64,000 nucleotides of DNA from Arthrobacter sp. CDRTa11 (GCF_026427775.1 NZ_CP044532.1:1364001-1428000), one strand, 5' to 3'; shown: positions 44,728-54,314, counted from the stretch's first letter. The notes: generated by a model from the sequence alone, not told the origin. Made by a program: numbers and translations.

Positions 44728-45810
44728 CTAGCGGCGGGGTTCGAATGCATCGTTGGGGTAACTGACGCCGAGCTGGGCGCGCACTCCGTCGAAGAGGCGC
44801 ATCGTATTCAGTGAGTCATCAAGGGGCATCACAGGACTTTCAGTCAGTCCTTGCTGGATGCAGCGGGTCACCTCGCGGAGCTCATACGCATAGCCCAGCC
44901 CGACGACGTCGAAAGCCTCGCTCCGGGGCGCTCCGCGTCCGATTCCGATCCGCAGTTCACGCGGATTGTTGATGGAACCAACGCTCTGAAGGTAGCCGAG
45001 GCTTCCGGCGACGGTGGCCGTACGCGGGCCGTGGGCTAAAAGTGAGGACGTGAGCTGCACCTGGGCACCGTGGTGGTACCCAAGGGTCAACGCGTTTTGG
45101 GCGTCCACGCCGTCGTCGTTGATAAAGCCCGTGGCACTGACGGTCTGTGGAAAGCCCAAGGTCCCCAGGGCCCAGAGCAGCGGGTACACGGAGATGTCCA
45201 GCAGCGCCCCGCCGCCGTCATGCCGGGACCAGAGCCTGGCGGTGGGGGAGTAAGGGGCAGGGAAACCGAGATCGGCAGTGACCCAGTGAACGTCACCCAG
45301 CTCGCCCGAAGCGGCTATCTCGAAGGCGCGCTGCATGCTCGGCAGGAACCGGCTCCAGACCGCCTCCATAAGGAAAAGCTTCTGCCTCCTGGCGACCTCG
45401 ATCAGTTCGCCGGCCTCCCTGGCATTGATGGTGAAGGCCTTTTCGCAGAGCACATGCTTGCCGGCATGGAGCGCGGCCAGCACCATCTGGTGATGCTGGG
45501 CGTGCGGAGTGGCGACGTAGACCACGTCCACAGCGTCGTCGGCGAGGAGACGCTGGTACCCGGGTACGCCGTCGTCGTCACCGTACGCCTTGGCGAAACC
45601 GTAGGTCCCGGCAAAACTGTCTGCGGTGGACTTGTCGCGGGAGCTCACGGCGTGCAGCTCAGCATCAGCCAGGAGCGAAAGATCCTGGGAAACAGCCCGG
45701 GCGATGGCGCCGGTGGCGATGACACCCCACCGCAAAGGGGTTCCGGTGGCGGAACGCGGATCCTGCTCGGGCTGGCTGGACAGCCACGGTGTGGCAATGG
45801 GCGCACTCAT
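44728..45810 (-). CDS. Gfo/Idh/MocA-family oxidoreductase
   Basis: 360 residues. The N-terminal Rossmann domain has WGVIATGAIARAVSQDL, VYVATPHAQHHQMVLAAL and the EKA motif GKHVLCEKAFTINA (catalytic Lys); the C-terminal domain has GGALLDISVYPLLWALG. Probably a NAD(P)-dependent sugar or trans-dihydrodiol dehydrogenase-like enzyme; no sugar genes adjoin. The ATG at 45810 is 9 nt after GAGAGG; the frame runs open to 46206, and the nitrilase gene begins on the other strand. Confidence 0.9.
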   Translation of the reverse strand: MSAPIATPWLSSQPEQDPRSATGTPLRWGVIATGAIARAVSQDLSLLADAELHAVSSRDKSTADSFAGTYGFAKAYGDDDGVPGYQRLLADDAVDVVYVATPHAQHHQMVLAALHAGKHVLCEKAFTINAREAGELIEVARRQKLFLMEAVWSRFLPSMQRAFEIAASGELGDVHWVTADLGFPAPYSPTARLWSRHDGGGALLDISVYPLLWALGTLGFPQTVSATGFINDDGVDAQNALTLGYHHGAQVQLTSSLLAHGPRTATVAGSLGYLQSVGSINNPRELRIGIGRGAPRSEAFDVVGLGYAYELREVTRCIQQGLTESPVMPLDDSLNTMRLFDGVRAQLGVSYPNDAFEPRR

Positions 45811-46151
45811 GACAGCCATCCTCTCATTGAGGTGCGAGAGGGTTGGGGAAAAGAGTGCCAAAGCTGAGGGAGGGTTGGGCCGGCTTCGCTCCAAGGCTCT
45901 CTGCGCAGGCTGTGCGGCAAACTGGCGAAACCTATGTTTCCGCTGTGAAGATCGTGATGCCCGGCTTCCCGCCGGTGCTCCTTCCTGCGGACGCTTGCTG
46001 AAGCGTGCGGAGGCAGCCGCTTGAAGTGGGCAAAACGCCCGCCCCCGGGCTGTTGCGGGTCCATCTGCACCGGATCGCCGGACCACGTCCGTGGCTAGGC
46101 TGGGACAAGCGGACACGCTTCCTGTATCCGCCCCGACGTCGTGAGGTGGTA

Positions 46152-46949
46152 ATGGTGCTGCTGGCGCTGATGCAGGCAAACTCTGCAGTACTGGACGTGG
46201 AGGCAAACTGCGCCGCGGTGGAAGCAGCGGCGAGGTCAGCTGCCGCCGCGGGGGCTGCGGTCCTGGTTACGCCTGAACTGTTTCCTGTGGGCTACGCCCC
46301 GCTCAAGGTCCGGGCCGGGCTGGACCCCGCCCGGCTCCCGGCTATCCGGGCCGGCCTGGCCGGCATTGCACGCCGCTGGGGGATCGGACTGGTCTACAGC
46401 CTCCCGGAAGTCGCCGCCGGCGGTGCCTGGCACATCACGTCCACCCTGCTGGATGCCGGGGGCAACGAGCTTCTTCACTACGCCAAGGTCCACCTTTTTG
46501 GCGATGAGGAGCGCGCTGCGTTCAGTCCCGCAGAGGAGCGTCCCGCCGTCGTCGATTTCAATGGAATCCCCACCTCAATGGTGATTTGCTACGACGTGGA
46601 GTTCCCGGAAATCGTCCGGGCTGCAGCGGTAAGCGGCGCCGAGCTCCTCCTGGTTCCCACGGCCCTGGCCCACGGCTTTGACGCCGTGCCCCAGGTGCTG
46701 CTCCGGGCCCGCGCGCTGGAAAGCCAGCTGACCATCGCTTATGCAAACCACTCCGGCATGGAGGACGGCTGCCGCTTCCTGGGCGGCAGCGTCATTGCCG
46801 GGCCGGACGGTGCCCTGCTGGCAGCTGCCGGCGAAGGGAACCAGCTGCTCTTCGCAGAGGTTGCTCCGGACTCGGCCAGGCAAGCCCGGGCCGTGGTGCC
46901 CTACCTCGAGGAACGCCGCCCGGACCTCTACCGGTCCTGGGGGCTCTGA
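46152..46949 (+). CDS. Carbon-nitrogen hydrolase (nitrilase superfamily)
   Basis: 265 residues, cytoplasmic. The Glu-Lys-Cys triad is clear: Glu42 in TPELFP, Lys112 in YAKVHLFG, Cys146 in ICYDVEFPE. It resembles the aliphatic amidase and omega-amidase-like branch, hydrolysing an amide or nitrile to an acid. The ATG at 46152 follows GAGGTGG; upstream frame not needed. Its 3' end overlaps the convergent PucR gene by 22 nt. With the PucR regulator, amino-acid permease and IaaM-like flavoenzyme nearby, an arylacetamide (for example indole-3-acetamide) is a plausible substrate. Confidence 0.92.
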   Translation: MVLLALMQANSAVLDVEANCAAVEAAARSAAAAGAAVLVTPELFPVGYAPLKVRAGLDPARLPAIRAGLAGIARRWGIGLVYSLPEVAAGGAWHITSTLLDAGGNELLHYAKVHLFGDEERAAFSPAEERPAVVDFNGIPTSMVICYDVEFPEIVRAAAVSGAELLLVPTALAHGFDAVPQVLLRARALESQLTIAYANHSGMEDGCRFLGGSVIAGPDGALLAAAGEGNQLLFAEVAPDSARQARAVVPYLEERRPDLYRSWGL

Positions 46950-48775
46950 AGCCCTTCCGCCGGAGACCGGTCCGCCTCTGCGCCGTCGACGTATTGCAGG
47001 GCAATCCAGAGTTCGGCCCGTACCTGGGCCTGGCCCAGATCCATGTCCAGCACCTCGGCCAGGGCTGTGATCTGGCGGCGCACACTGTTCCGGTGCAGCC
47101 CCAGGACCTTGGCGGTGGCATCCCAGTTTCCGTTTTCACCGAGCCACGACTTCAGGAGCACCAGCTGTGAACTGCGGCGCTCGGGCTCCTGGTTGAGGAC
47201 CGGTTCCAGGAGCCTGGCCGCGAGCATGCTGCCCGCCTCCCGGCCCAGGAGCCCGGTGACAGACCAGGTGACCTCGTCAACCCGGACACTTTTGCCCGTG
47301 GACTGGACCCTGGAACGCAAGGACGCGGCGCGCTGGTAGGCCGCCGGCAGTCCGGTCAGCTCCGTGGGATCACCCACCACGAGCCGCCACCCCAGCCGCT
47401 CCACTTCCTGCAGCAGCGACTCGTCCACCCTGAGCCTGGTGACGGCGGCAAACCCGTAATCGGTCAGCTCCACCATCTTGGTGTCGAACAGCCGACGCCA
47501 TTGGAGCAGCTCCCTGACGGGCCCGTCGGCGGGCGACTCCGGCTGCGCGTCCGCCCGCACCCCCTGGACCACCCGGAGCTGGCCGGACCTGGTTCCGGAC
47601 ACGCTCTGCGCCAGCAGGTCCTTCAGCACGTTCAGCTGCCTGGTGCTGCCAGAGACCAGGCTTTCCGGATGAAGCAGCAGGGCCGTGGCCAGCTGGCTGG
47701 GAGCCAGCGAACCGCTGGTCCGCTGCCGGACCAGCAGTTCCAAAAGTCCCACCACTGACGAAACAACACTGTTTTGCGCGGCAGTCAGCGGCTTGTCAGT
47801 GCCCAGGACAAGGCCACCCAGGGTGGCGTCCCTGGTGCTCCGCAGCGGGTGACCGAAAACCTGTGCGGCGCCGGGGACGTCGAAGGATTCCGTCTCTACC
47901 CGCGGGCCCTTGCCTGCCAGCAATCGCTTGAGCATCGGCTGCAAGAGGGAAAGTTCGACGCCGGCACCCCCGGCGCTGCCGGTTGGAGTTGCAGGGGCAC
48001 TGTCCTTTGATGCTGAACCTTCTTTGGCGCCGGCAGAGTTCATGCTCCTGACAGATTTGTTGCCCCCGCCAGATTGCTTGCCTGCTGCAGTTCCGGCCGC
48101 CGCAGCACGGGCCCGGACCCGCCCATCGGCGCCGATCAGAAGCGCCCAGACCGGAACCCGCTGTGCCAGCGCGGACAGGAGTTCGTGTTCAGGCCGCGCC
48201 GAAAGCACCGCCCGCATCAGCTGCCGGTTGGTGTCCGCGAGTTGCCGGAAGACCCTGGCGTTTCCGGACTCCAGCAGCTGGGAGAACTCCAGGCCAAGGG
48301 CAGCAAAAGGCAGGGAGCCGGGGATTTGAACTAGGGTCAGGCCATACTTCCGGCAGGCTGCCGCCAGCGGCTCCGGAACGGCGTCGAAATACGGCTCAAG
48401 GCCAAATCCGAGGGCTGCAACACCGGCATCCACCAGCCGCCGGACGTATGCGTCTGCCACTGCTTCCTTGGCTCCCGGGGTGACGCCGTCACCGCCGCTT
48501 TCGAGAAAGGGGAGTCCCGCTGTGAGGACAAACTCGCCGTCCAGCAGGTAGGGCGTGGGGTCTTCCAGTTCACTGGGCTCCACCCACCGCAGCGGTGCCG
48601 AACTGTTGCCGGCGTCGACAATAACGGTGAGCTCCGCGGGGAGGGCGGCCAGGAACTGCCCTAGGGTAACGGCATCCAACCCGTCAGCGGGGCCGGTCGG
48701 CAGGGGATTGGCGCGGACCGCGGAGCCCGGCCGAATCGGTTCAGAGGCCTCCATATGTGGTGCATTAAGTCTCAT
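46928..48775 (-). CDS. PucR-family transcriptional regulator
   Basis: About 615 residues. An N-terminal purine-catabolism PucR domain (TLGQFLAALPAELTVIVDAG, FVLTAGLPF), a middle GAF-like region with a Ser/Gly-rich insert of roughly 40 residues, and a C-terminal HTH_30: WLGENGNWDATAKVLGLHRNSVRRQI. It sits between the nitrilase and permease/flavoenzyme genes and probably activates both sides. Start is uncertain among the ATGs at 48775 and 48754. The 22-nt 3' overlap with the nitrilase could allow antisense interference. Confidence 0.9.
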   Translation of the reverse strand: MRLNAPHMEASEPIRPGSAVRANPLPTGPADGLDAVTLGQFLAALPAELTVIVDAGNSSAPLRWVEPSELEDPTPYLLDGEFVLTAGLPFLESGGDGVTPGAKEAVADAYVRRLVDAGVAALGFGLEPYFDAVPEPLAAACRKYGLTLVQIPGSLPFAALGLEFSQLLESGNARVFRQLADTNRQLMRAVLSARPEHELLSALAQRVPVWALLIGADGRVRARAAAAGTAAGKQSGGGNKSVRSMNSAGAKEGSASKDSAPATPTGSAGGAGVELSLLQPMLKRLLAGKGPRVETESFDVPGAAQVFGHPLRSTRDATLGGLVLGTDKPLTAAQNSVVSSVVGLLELLVRQRTSGSLAPSQLATALLLHPESLVSGSTRQLNVLKDLLAQSVSGTRSGQLRVVQGVRADAQPESPADGPVRELLQWRRLFDTKMVELTDYGFAAVTRLRVDESLLQEVERLGWRLVVGDPTELTGLPAAYQRAASLRSRVQSTGKSVRVDEVTWSVTGLLGREAGSMLAARLLEPVLNQEPERRSSQLVLLKSWLGENGNWDATAKVLGLHRNSVRRQITALAEVLDMDLGQAQVRAELWIALQYVDGAEADRSPAEGLQSPQDR

Positions 48776-48875
48776 GCCTGCCAACTATAGGTCACTTTGC
48801 ACATCCCTGAGATGCGGCTCACACCCCTACGCTGGACGAGGGAAACCGACAACTACTTCTGAATGGACGTCAACG

Positions 48876-50414
48876 ATGACTGTGCCCACACTCTCCCGGC
48901 CGACGCCGGAACGTACAGCCGGCCGTCCCGGCCTGGGCGCGCAACTGCTGCGCCGCAAGCCGATCGGCCAGATGGTCACCGAAGCCGACGAAGGCCACAA
49001 CGGCACCAAACTGGTGCGCAGCTTCGGTGTCTTCCAGCTGACCATGATCAGTGTGGGTGCCACGCTTGGGACCGGCATCCTGGTCATCCTGGGCGAATCG
49101 GTGCCGCTGGCCGGGCCCGCCATCTGGATTTCCTTTGCCATCGCCGGACTGGCCGCGCTGCTTTCCGCCGTATCCTACGCGGAGATGGCCGGCCTGGTTC
49201 CGGTTGCCGGCTCCAGCTACTCCTACAGCTACGCCACCATGGGGGAGGGGATGGCCTGGATCTGTGGCTGGTGCCTGGTGCTGGAGTACGCGGTCTCGGT
49301 GGCAGCAGTTGCCGTTGGCGCCGGCCAGTACGTCAACGAGGCCCTCGGGGTCTTTGGGCAGATTCTTCCGGATGCTATTTCTCAGCCACCCGGCGACGGC
49401 GGTGTGGTCAACATCCCGGCCATGGTGATCGTGGTGCTGGCCATGCTCCTGCTCGTGAAGGGCGCCAAGGAAAGCGCCTGGATCAACACCGCGATCGTGG
49501 TCATCAAGGTTGGCATCCTGGTCTTCTTCTGTGCCGTGGCCTTCACCGCCTTTAACGCCGGAAACTTCGAACCGCTCCTGCCCATGGGCGCTGCCGGGGT
49601 TTCCGCCGCAGCTTCCAGCGTTTTCTTCTCTTACATTGGCTTTGATGCCGCCTCCACCGCGGGCGAAGAAGCCCGTAACCCGAAAAGGGACCTGCCCCGC
49701 GCCATCATGCTCTCCATGGTGATCGTGACCACCATCTACGTCCTGGTGGCCGTGGCAGCGATCGGCGCCCGCCCCTGGGGCTGGTTCGACGGCACCGAAG
49801 CCGCGCTGGTGAAGATCCTCGAGGAAACCACCGGGCAGCCCTGGATCGCACTGGTCTTTGCGGTGGGCGCCGTGCTGGCCATCGCCAGCATTGTGCTGAC
49901 AGTTCTCTACGGCCAGACCCGCATCCTGCTCTCCATGTCCCGCGACGGCCTCATTCCCAAAATCTTCGGCCGCGTCTCCCGCCGCACGGGCACCCCCGTG
50001 GCCGGTACGCTGCTGGTGGGCATCGCCGTCGCACTCACGGCCGGGCTGGTTCCGCTGGGTGCCCTCGCTGATGCCACCAGCATCGGCACGCTGTTCGCCT
50101 TCGCCCTGGTCAACGTGGCCGTTATCTACCTGCGCCGCACCCGCCCCGAACTGGAGCGCACATTCCGCGTTCCGCTTTTCCCGCTGACCCCCATCCTGGG
50201 CGCCGCGATGTGCGGCTACCTCATGCTCAACCTTGGCGCGGACACCTGGCTGGTGTTCGGGGTCTGGATGCTGGTGGGCGTAGCCGCCTACTTCGGCTAC
50301 GGACGCCGGAACTCCAGGGTGGCGGCTTTGAGCCACGAGGAATACCGTGAGCTGAGCGGGCGGGAATCTTCACCACTGTCCACCCCCGAACCGACGAAGG
50401 CAGAGATTTCATGA
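48876..50414 (+). CDS. APC-family amino acid permease
   Basis: 512 residues with about twelve transmembrane helices. Family marks are GATLGTGILVILGESVPLAG, AEMAGLVPVAGSSYSYSY, FFSYIGFDAASTAGEEARNP and the basic loop SRRTGTPVAGT. It belongs to the cationic amino-acid-transporter-like branch, but the downstream flavoenzyme suggests import of an aromatic amino acid or amine. The ATG at 48876 is used; the ribosome binding site is weak. The stop codon overlaps the next start as ATGA. Confidence 0.93.
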   Translation: MTVPTLSRPTPERTAGRPGLGAQLLRRKPIGQMVTEADEGHNGTKLVRSFGVFQLTMISVGATLGTGILVILGESVPLAGPAIWISFAIAGLAALLSAVSYAEMAGLVPVAGSSYSYSYATMGEGMAWICGWCLVLEYAVSVAAVAVGAGQYVNEALGVFGQILPDAISQPPGDGGVVNIPAMVIVVLAMLLLVKGAKESAWINTAIVVIKVGILVFFCAVAFTAFNAGNFEPLLPMGAAGVSAAASSVFFSYIGFDAASTAGEEARNPKRDLPRAIMLSMVIVTTIYVLVAVAAIGARPWGWFDGTEAALVKILEETTGQPWIALVFAVGAVLAIASIVLTVLYGQTRILLSMSRDGLIPKIFGRVSRRTGTPVAGTLLVGIAVALTAGLVPLGALADATSIGTLFAFALVNVAVIYLRRTRPELERTFRVPLFPLTPILGAAMCGYLMLNLGADTWLVFGVWMLVGVAAYFGYGRRNSRVAALSHEEYRELSGRESSPLSTPEPTKAEIS

Positions 50415-52156
50415 CCATCGCCACCGAACTGCCGGCCTCCGACCCGTCAAGTACTTCTTCAGGACTGGCTACAGCCCCTTCGCCCGGCCCCGGCGAATAT
50501 GGTGTCCCGGCAGAGCCCATCACCATGCTGAACCCGGACTTTCCCTTCAGCTACGACCACTACCTGGCGCATCCGGCCGGCCTGGGAGCTGTTCCGCCCG
50601 AGCTTTACGGCACCGAGGTGGCAGTTGTCGGCGCCGGACTGTCCGGCCTGGTGACCGCGTACGAGCTGATGAAACTGGGCCTGCGCCCCGTTGTCTACGA
50701 GGCAGACCAGATCGGCGGCCGGCTGCGTACCGCCAACTTCCCGTCCGCTCCGGGGGTAGTGGCTGACCTCGGCGGGATGAGGTTCCCCGTGTCCGGCAAG
50801 GCCTTCTACCACTACGTGGACCTGCTGGGCCTGGACACCCAGGACTTCCCCAACCCGTTGGCGCCGGTAACGTCCAGCACGGTGATCGAGCTGGCCGGCC
50901 GGAAACACTACGCCGAGACTGCCCAGGACCTGCCGCCGTTTTTCCGCGAAGTGGCCGACGCGTGGAAGGCTGCCGTGAACGACGGCGCGAAGTTCAGCGA
51001 GATGCAGGAAGCCATCCGCGCACGGGACACTGCCCGGATCAAGGAGATCTGGAACGAGCTCCTGCCCCTCATGGATGAACAGACCTTCTATGGATTCATC
51101 GCCGGCAGCGAGTCCTTCAAGGAAGCAGGCTTCGCACACCGCGAGGCATTCGGCCAGGTGGGCTTCGGCACTGGCGGCTGGGACACCGACTTCCCCAACT
51201 CCATCCTCGAAATCCTCCGGGTTGTCTATACGGACGCTGACGACCAGCACCGGCTCATCACCGGTGGAGCGCAAAGGCTTCCCGAGGCACTGTGGCACCA
51301 TACGCCGTCGGGCATGGCGCACTGGCCGGACGGAACATCCCTGGCGTCCCTCCATTCAGGCTCGCCCCGCGGCGCCGTCGGAAAAATCAGCCGCGACGCC
51401 GGCGGTGACCTTCGGATCCGTGAGCGGTGGGGCCGCGAAGCCACGTACCCGGCCGTGGTGACCACCTGCCAGTCCTGGCTGCTGTCCACGCGCATCCACA
51501 CCGAGGAAGCCCTGTTCCCGGCGGAGCTGTGGACCGCCATCGAGCGCTCGCACTACATGCAGTCCTCCAAGACCTTTGTGATGGTGGACCGGCCCTTCTG
51601 GAAGGACATCGATCCGGAGACCGGACGCGAGGTTCTGTCCATGACCCTGACAGACCGGCTCAACAGGGCCACGTACCTCCTGGACGACGGCCCCGACAAG
51701 CCGGCCGTAATCCTGCTCTCCTACACCTGGAACGATGACGCCCTTAAATGGCTGGCGCTGGACGCGGACGAACGCGTCGAGCTGATGCTGCATTCGCTGG
51801 AGCAGATCTACCCGCGGGTGGACATTGCGAGCCACATCGTGGGCCAGCCCATCACTGTCTCATGGGAGGCTGACCCCAACTTCATGGGGGCGTTCAAGGC
51901 GAACCTGCCCGGGCACTACCGCTACCAGCAGAGGCTGTTCAGCCACTTCAAGCAGGACAGGCTGCCAGAAAGCCAGCGCGGCATCTTCCTCGCCGGTGAT
52001 GACGTGTCCTTCACGGCAGGCTGGGCGGAAGGCGCCGTCACCACCGGCCTGAATGCCGTGTGGGGCGTGGTGAACCACCTTGGCGGCTCATCCGCGCTTG
52101 GCAACCCCGGACCCGGCGAACTCCTGGACGCGATCGGTCCGATCAGCCTGGACTGA
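50411..52156 (+). CDS. Flavin amine oxidase, IaaM-like aromatic amino acid 2-monooxygenase
   Basis: 581 residues. FAD-binding VAVVGAGLSGLVTAYELM (about residue 70), the GGRLRT motif and a C-terminal FLAGDDVSFTAGWAEGAV. Blocks GGMRFPVSGKAFYHY, VILLSYTWNDDALKWLA and GAFKANLPGHYRYQQRLF closely follow the tryptophan 2-monooxygenase (IaaM) and phenylalanine 2-monooxygenase family rather than classical monoamine oxidases. The family decarboxylates L-amino acids oxidatively to the amide. Coupled by a 4-nt overlap to the permease gene, with an amidase-type gene nearby. The true substrate (Trp, Phe, Lys or an amine) is not settled by the sequence. Confidence 0.88.
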   Translation: MTIATELPASDPSSTSSGLATAPSPGPGEYGVPAEPITMLNPDFPFSYDHYLAHPAGLGAVPPELYGTEVAVVGAGLSGLVTAYELMKLGLRPVVYEADQIGGRLRTANFPSAPGVVADLGGMRFPVSGKAFYHYVDLLGLDTQDFPNPLAPVTSSTVIELAGRKHYAETAQDLPPFFREVADAWKAAVNDGAKFSEMQEAIRARDTARIKEIWNELLPLMDEQTFYGFIAGSESFKEAGFAHREAFGQVGFGTGGWDTDFPNSILEILRVVYTDADDQHRLITGGAQRLPEALWHHTPSGMAHWPDGTSLASLHSGSPRGAVGKISRDAGGDLRIRERWGREATYPAVVTTCQSWLLSTRIHTEEALFPAELWTAIERSHYMQSSKTFVMVDRPFWKDIDPETGREVLSMTLTDRLNRATYLLDDGPDKPAVILLSYTWNDDALKWLALDADERVELMLHSLEQIYPRVDIASHIVGQPITVSWEADPNFMGAFKANLPGHYRYQQRLFSHFKQDRLPESQRGIFLAGDDVSFTAGWAEGAVTTGLNAVWGVVNHLGGSSALGNPGPGELLDAIGPISLD

Positions 52157-52162
52157 CCTGTT

Positions 52163-52684
52163 CTACGGAGCGTGCAGTTCCCGATGGGCACGGGCCAGCT
52201 CCACGTAGCGGGCCGCGTTGCCCTTAACGCCCTCGAACTCCTCGTCGCTGAGTTCCCGCCGCACCTTGGCGGGGACTCCGGCCACGAGTGAGCGGGGCGG
52301 AACCACTGTCCCTTCCAGGACAACGGCGCCGGCCGCCACGAGGGAGCCGGCGCCGATGACCGCCCCGTTCAGGACGGTGGCGCCCATGCCGATCAGGCAG
52401 TCATCCTCCACCGTGCAGCCATGGACGACGGCGGCGTGGCCCACGCTGACCCGGGCGCCGACGCTGCAGGGGAACCCGGGGTCCGCATGGAGGACCACGT
52501 TGTCCTGCAGGTTGCTGCCCGCGCCCACGCTGATTGCTGCGGTGTCAGCCCGAACCGAGACGCCATAAAAGGCGCTGGAGTCCGCTGCAAGGCTGGCGTT
52601 GCCGATGATCGACGCCGTGGGGGCAATAAAGGCGGAGTCGTGGACGGCCGGAGTGTTCCCGGCAAAATCGTAAAGAGGAGCCAT
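52163..52684 (-). CDS. Gamma-carbonic anhydrase family protein
   Basis: 173 residues, left-handed beta helix of hexapeptide repeats (IIGNAS, VGAGSNLQDNVVLHAD, IGMGATVLNGAVIGAGSLVAAGA). The three metal His are visible: LHAD, then GHAAVVHG (two). Trimeric and cytoplasmic by family; enzymatic carbonic anhydrase activity is not certain for short bacterial members such as PaaY/YrdA. The start is 28 nt from palindrome C and the gene follows the methyltransferase on the same strand. Confidence 0.92.
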   Translation of the reverse strand: MAPLYDFAGNTPAVHDSAFIAPTASIIGNASLAADSSAFYGVSVRADTAAISVGAGSNLQDNVVLHADPGFPCSVGARVSVGHAAVVHGCTVEDDCLIGMGATVLNGAVIGAGSLVAAGAVVLEGTVVPPRSLVAGVPAKVRRELSDEEFEGVKGNAARYVELARAHRELHAP

Positions 52685-52711
52685 GCCCCCACCTTAGGAC
52701 ACCCACTGGCC

Positions 52712-52773
52712 CAACTAAGTAGCGCTAACTGTCGTTTTGAGGGCTCATAACGACAGTTATCGCTACCTAGTGG
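52712..52773. repeat. 62-nt dispersed palindrome, copy C
   Basis: Starts CAACTAAGTAGCGCTA. The variable stem triplet is ACT on the left and AGT on the right, another compensated pair. Four mismatches in the arms, the most decayed copy. It contains the TAG stop of the methyltransferase gene (52765-52763) in the same position as copy A holds the stop of the DUF559-type gene. Confidence 0.9.
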
Positions 52774-53449
52774 GGGAAGAAGGGGTGCGGAGGATGAGGA
52801 ACTGGTAGTGCTGGGTCCACGCCCCTGCGCCGGGACCTGATTCCGGGCCTTCGCCCTCCGGCCACGTGATAAATTCCTCGATCACGCCGTGTCGGCCAAA
52901 GACATCGCGTACCGTCCCGTCTGTTCGCCGGCTGAAGAACCGGCGGGGTTCGACGTCGTCCGCGGGGTTGAACAGCTCCTCGTCACCTCCGGACCAGAGG
53001 CCGACGGCGATGGGCGAGCCGGGTGCCGAGACCCGCACCAGCTCCCGCAGCACGCCGTCAACGTCGCTGTCGGGGATATGCACCAGTGTGCTCATGCACC
53101 ACACCGCGGGGAACACACCATTAGGGAAGGGCAGCCGCCGCGCGCTCGCGACCGAGACGTCCAGGCCCTTCGCCCTGGCCAGCCGGACGTTTCCCTCGGC
53201 GAGATCCACGCCTGTGTAGTGAATGCCTGCCTGGACAAACTTCAGGCCGTCAATGCCTGTGCCGCAACCGACGTCAAGGACGTCGTGGCGGCCTTCGGCC
53301 TTGAGGGTGCTGATAAAGCGTTCGCGCTGTTCGGCCCTCCGCGGGTCCATTGGATCGTCAATGCCGGAGGCCGCGAGGCGGTTATAGAACTCCGCCAGGC
53401 GCTGCTCGCTGCCGGGTTCCTCCGTCCACGGATCCACCACGCTGTTCAT
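52763..53449 (-). CDS. Class I SAM-dependent methyltransferase
   Basis: 228 residues. Motif I VLDVGCGTGIDG near residue 57, then the acidic YTGVDLAEGN and LPFPNGVFPAVWCMSTLVHI, the Methyltransf_11 pattern. Substrate unknown. ATG 53449 begins 4 nt after the purU stop, so the two are in one operon on the - strand. The last codons and TAG stop are inside palindrome C: the gene ends Pro-Thr-Arg with ACT AGG TAG, as does the DUF559-type gene with palindrome A. Confidence 0.9.
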   Translation of the reverse strand: MNSVVDPWTEEPGSEQRLAEFYNRLAASGIDDPMDPRRAEQRERFISTLKAEGRHDVLDVGCGTGIDGLKFVQAGIHYTGVDLAEGNVRLARAKGLDVSVASARRLPFPNGVFPAVWCMSTLVHIPDSDVDGVLRELVRVSAPGSPIAVGLWSGGDEELFNPADDVEPRRFFSRRTDGTVRDVFGRHGVIEEFITWPEGEGPESGPGAGAWTQHYQFLILRTPSSPTR

Positions 53450-53453
53450 GCTG

Positions 53454-54314
53454 TCAGTTGAAGACCACGGTGCGGTTGCCGTCCAGCAAGACCCTGTGCT
53501 CGGCATGCCATTGGACGGCCTGGGCCAGGGTGCGGCCCTCCACGTCACGGCCCATCTGCACGAACTGCTCCGGGGTGCGTGCGTGATCCACCCGGATCAC
53601 TTCCTGTTCGATGATGGGTCCCTCGTCCAGGGCTGCTGTGACATAGTGCGCGGTGGCGCCGATCAGCTTCACACCCCGGGCGTGGGCCTGGTGGTACGGC
53701 TTGGCGCCTTTGAAGGACGGCAGGAACGAGTGGTGGATGTTGATGGCCTTGCCGGTAAGTTCCGTGCACAGTTCATCGGAAATGATCTGCATGTAGCGGG
53801 CAAGGACCGTCAGCTGCACATCGTGTTCGGCCATGATGGCACGCAGCTTGTCTTCGGCCTGGGCCTTGGTGTCCGGCGTGACCGGGATGTAGTGGAACGG
53901 AACCCCATAGAACTCGGCCAGCCCCGCCAGGTCCTGGTGGTTGGAAACGATCGCAGGGATCTCAATAGGCAGGGTGCCGGAGCGCTGCTGGAACAGGATG
54001 TCGTTGAGGCAGTGCGCCGACGTGCTCGCCATCAGCAGGGTCCGCACTTTCTGGCCCACGGAGTTCAGGCTCCACTGCATCCCGAAGGACTGGGCCACCG
54101 GCTCGAGGGAGGCCTGGAGTTCGGCGCGGGAGGCTGACGTCCTGACTTCCACGCGCATAAAAAAGTTGCCTGTTGCGGGGCTGCCGTATTGCTGCGAATC
54201 GGTAATGTTGCAGCCCGCCTCCAGCAGCGCGCCGGCCACTGCGTGGACAATTCCGGGGCGGTCGGGGCAGGACAGGGTTACTACGTACGCTTGGTTCAGG
54301 TCCTCTTCAGTCAC
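53454..54314 (-). CDS. purU: Formyltetrahydrofolate deformylase
   Basis: Releases formate from 10-formyl-THF, balancing one-carbon units. 286 residues: an N-terminal ACT domain (VVTLSCPDRPGIVHAVAGAL) and a formyltransferase-like domain with LARYMQIIS, NIHHSFLPSFKGAKPYHQA and GATAHYVTAALDEGPIIEQ including the catalytic Asn, His and Asp. The GTG at 54314 is chosen because the ACT domain begins there; the frame is open to 54635 across the riboswitch region. Divergent from glyA. Confidence 0.96.
   Translation of the reverse strand: MTEEDLNQAYVVTLSCPDRPGIVHAVAGALLEAGCNITDSQQYGSPATGNFFMRVEVRTSASRAELQASLEPVAQSFGMQWSLNSVGQKVRTLLMASTSAHCLNDILFQQRSGTLPIEIPAIVSNHQDLAGLAEFYGVPFHYIPVTPDTKAQAEDKLRAIMAEHDVQLTVLARYMQIISDELCTELTGKAINIHHSFLPSFKGAKPYHQAHARGVKLIGATAHYVTAALDEGPIIEQEVIRVDHARTPEQFVQMGRDVEGRTLAQAVQWHAEHRVLLDGNRTVVFN

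Noticed and set aside
48870..50336. 488-codon frame antisense to the APC permease
   Set aside because: His/Gly/Gln-rich shadow typical of antisense frames opposite membrane proteins.
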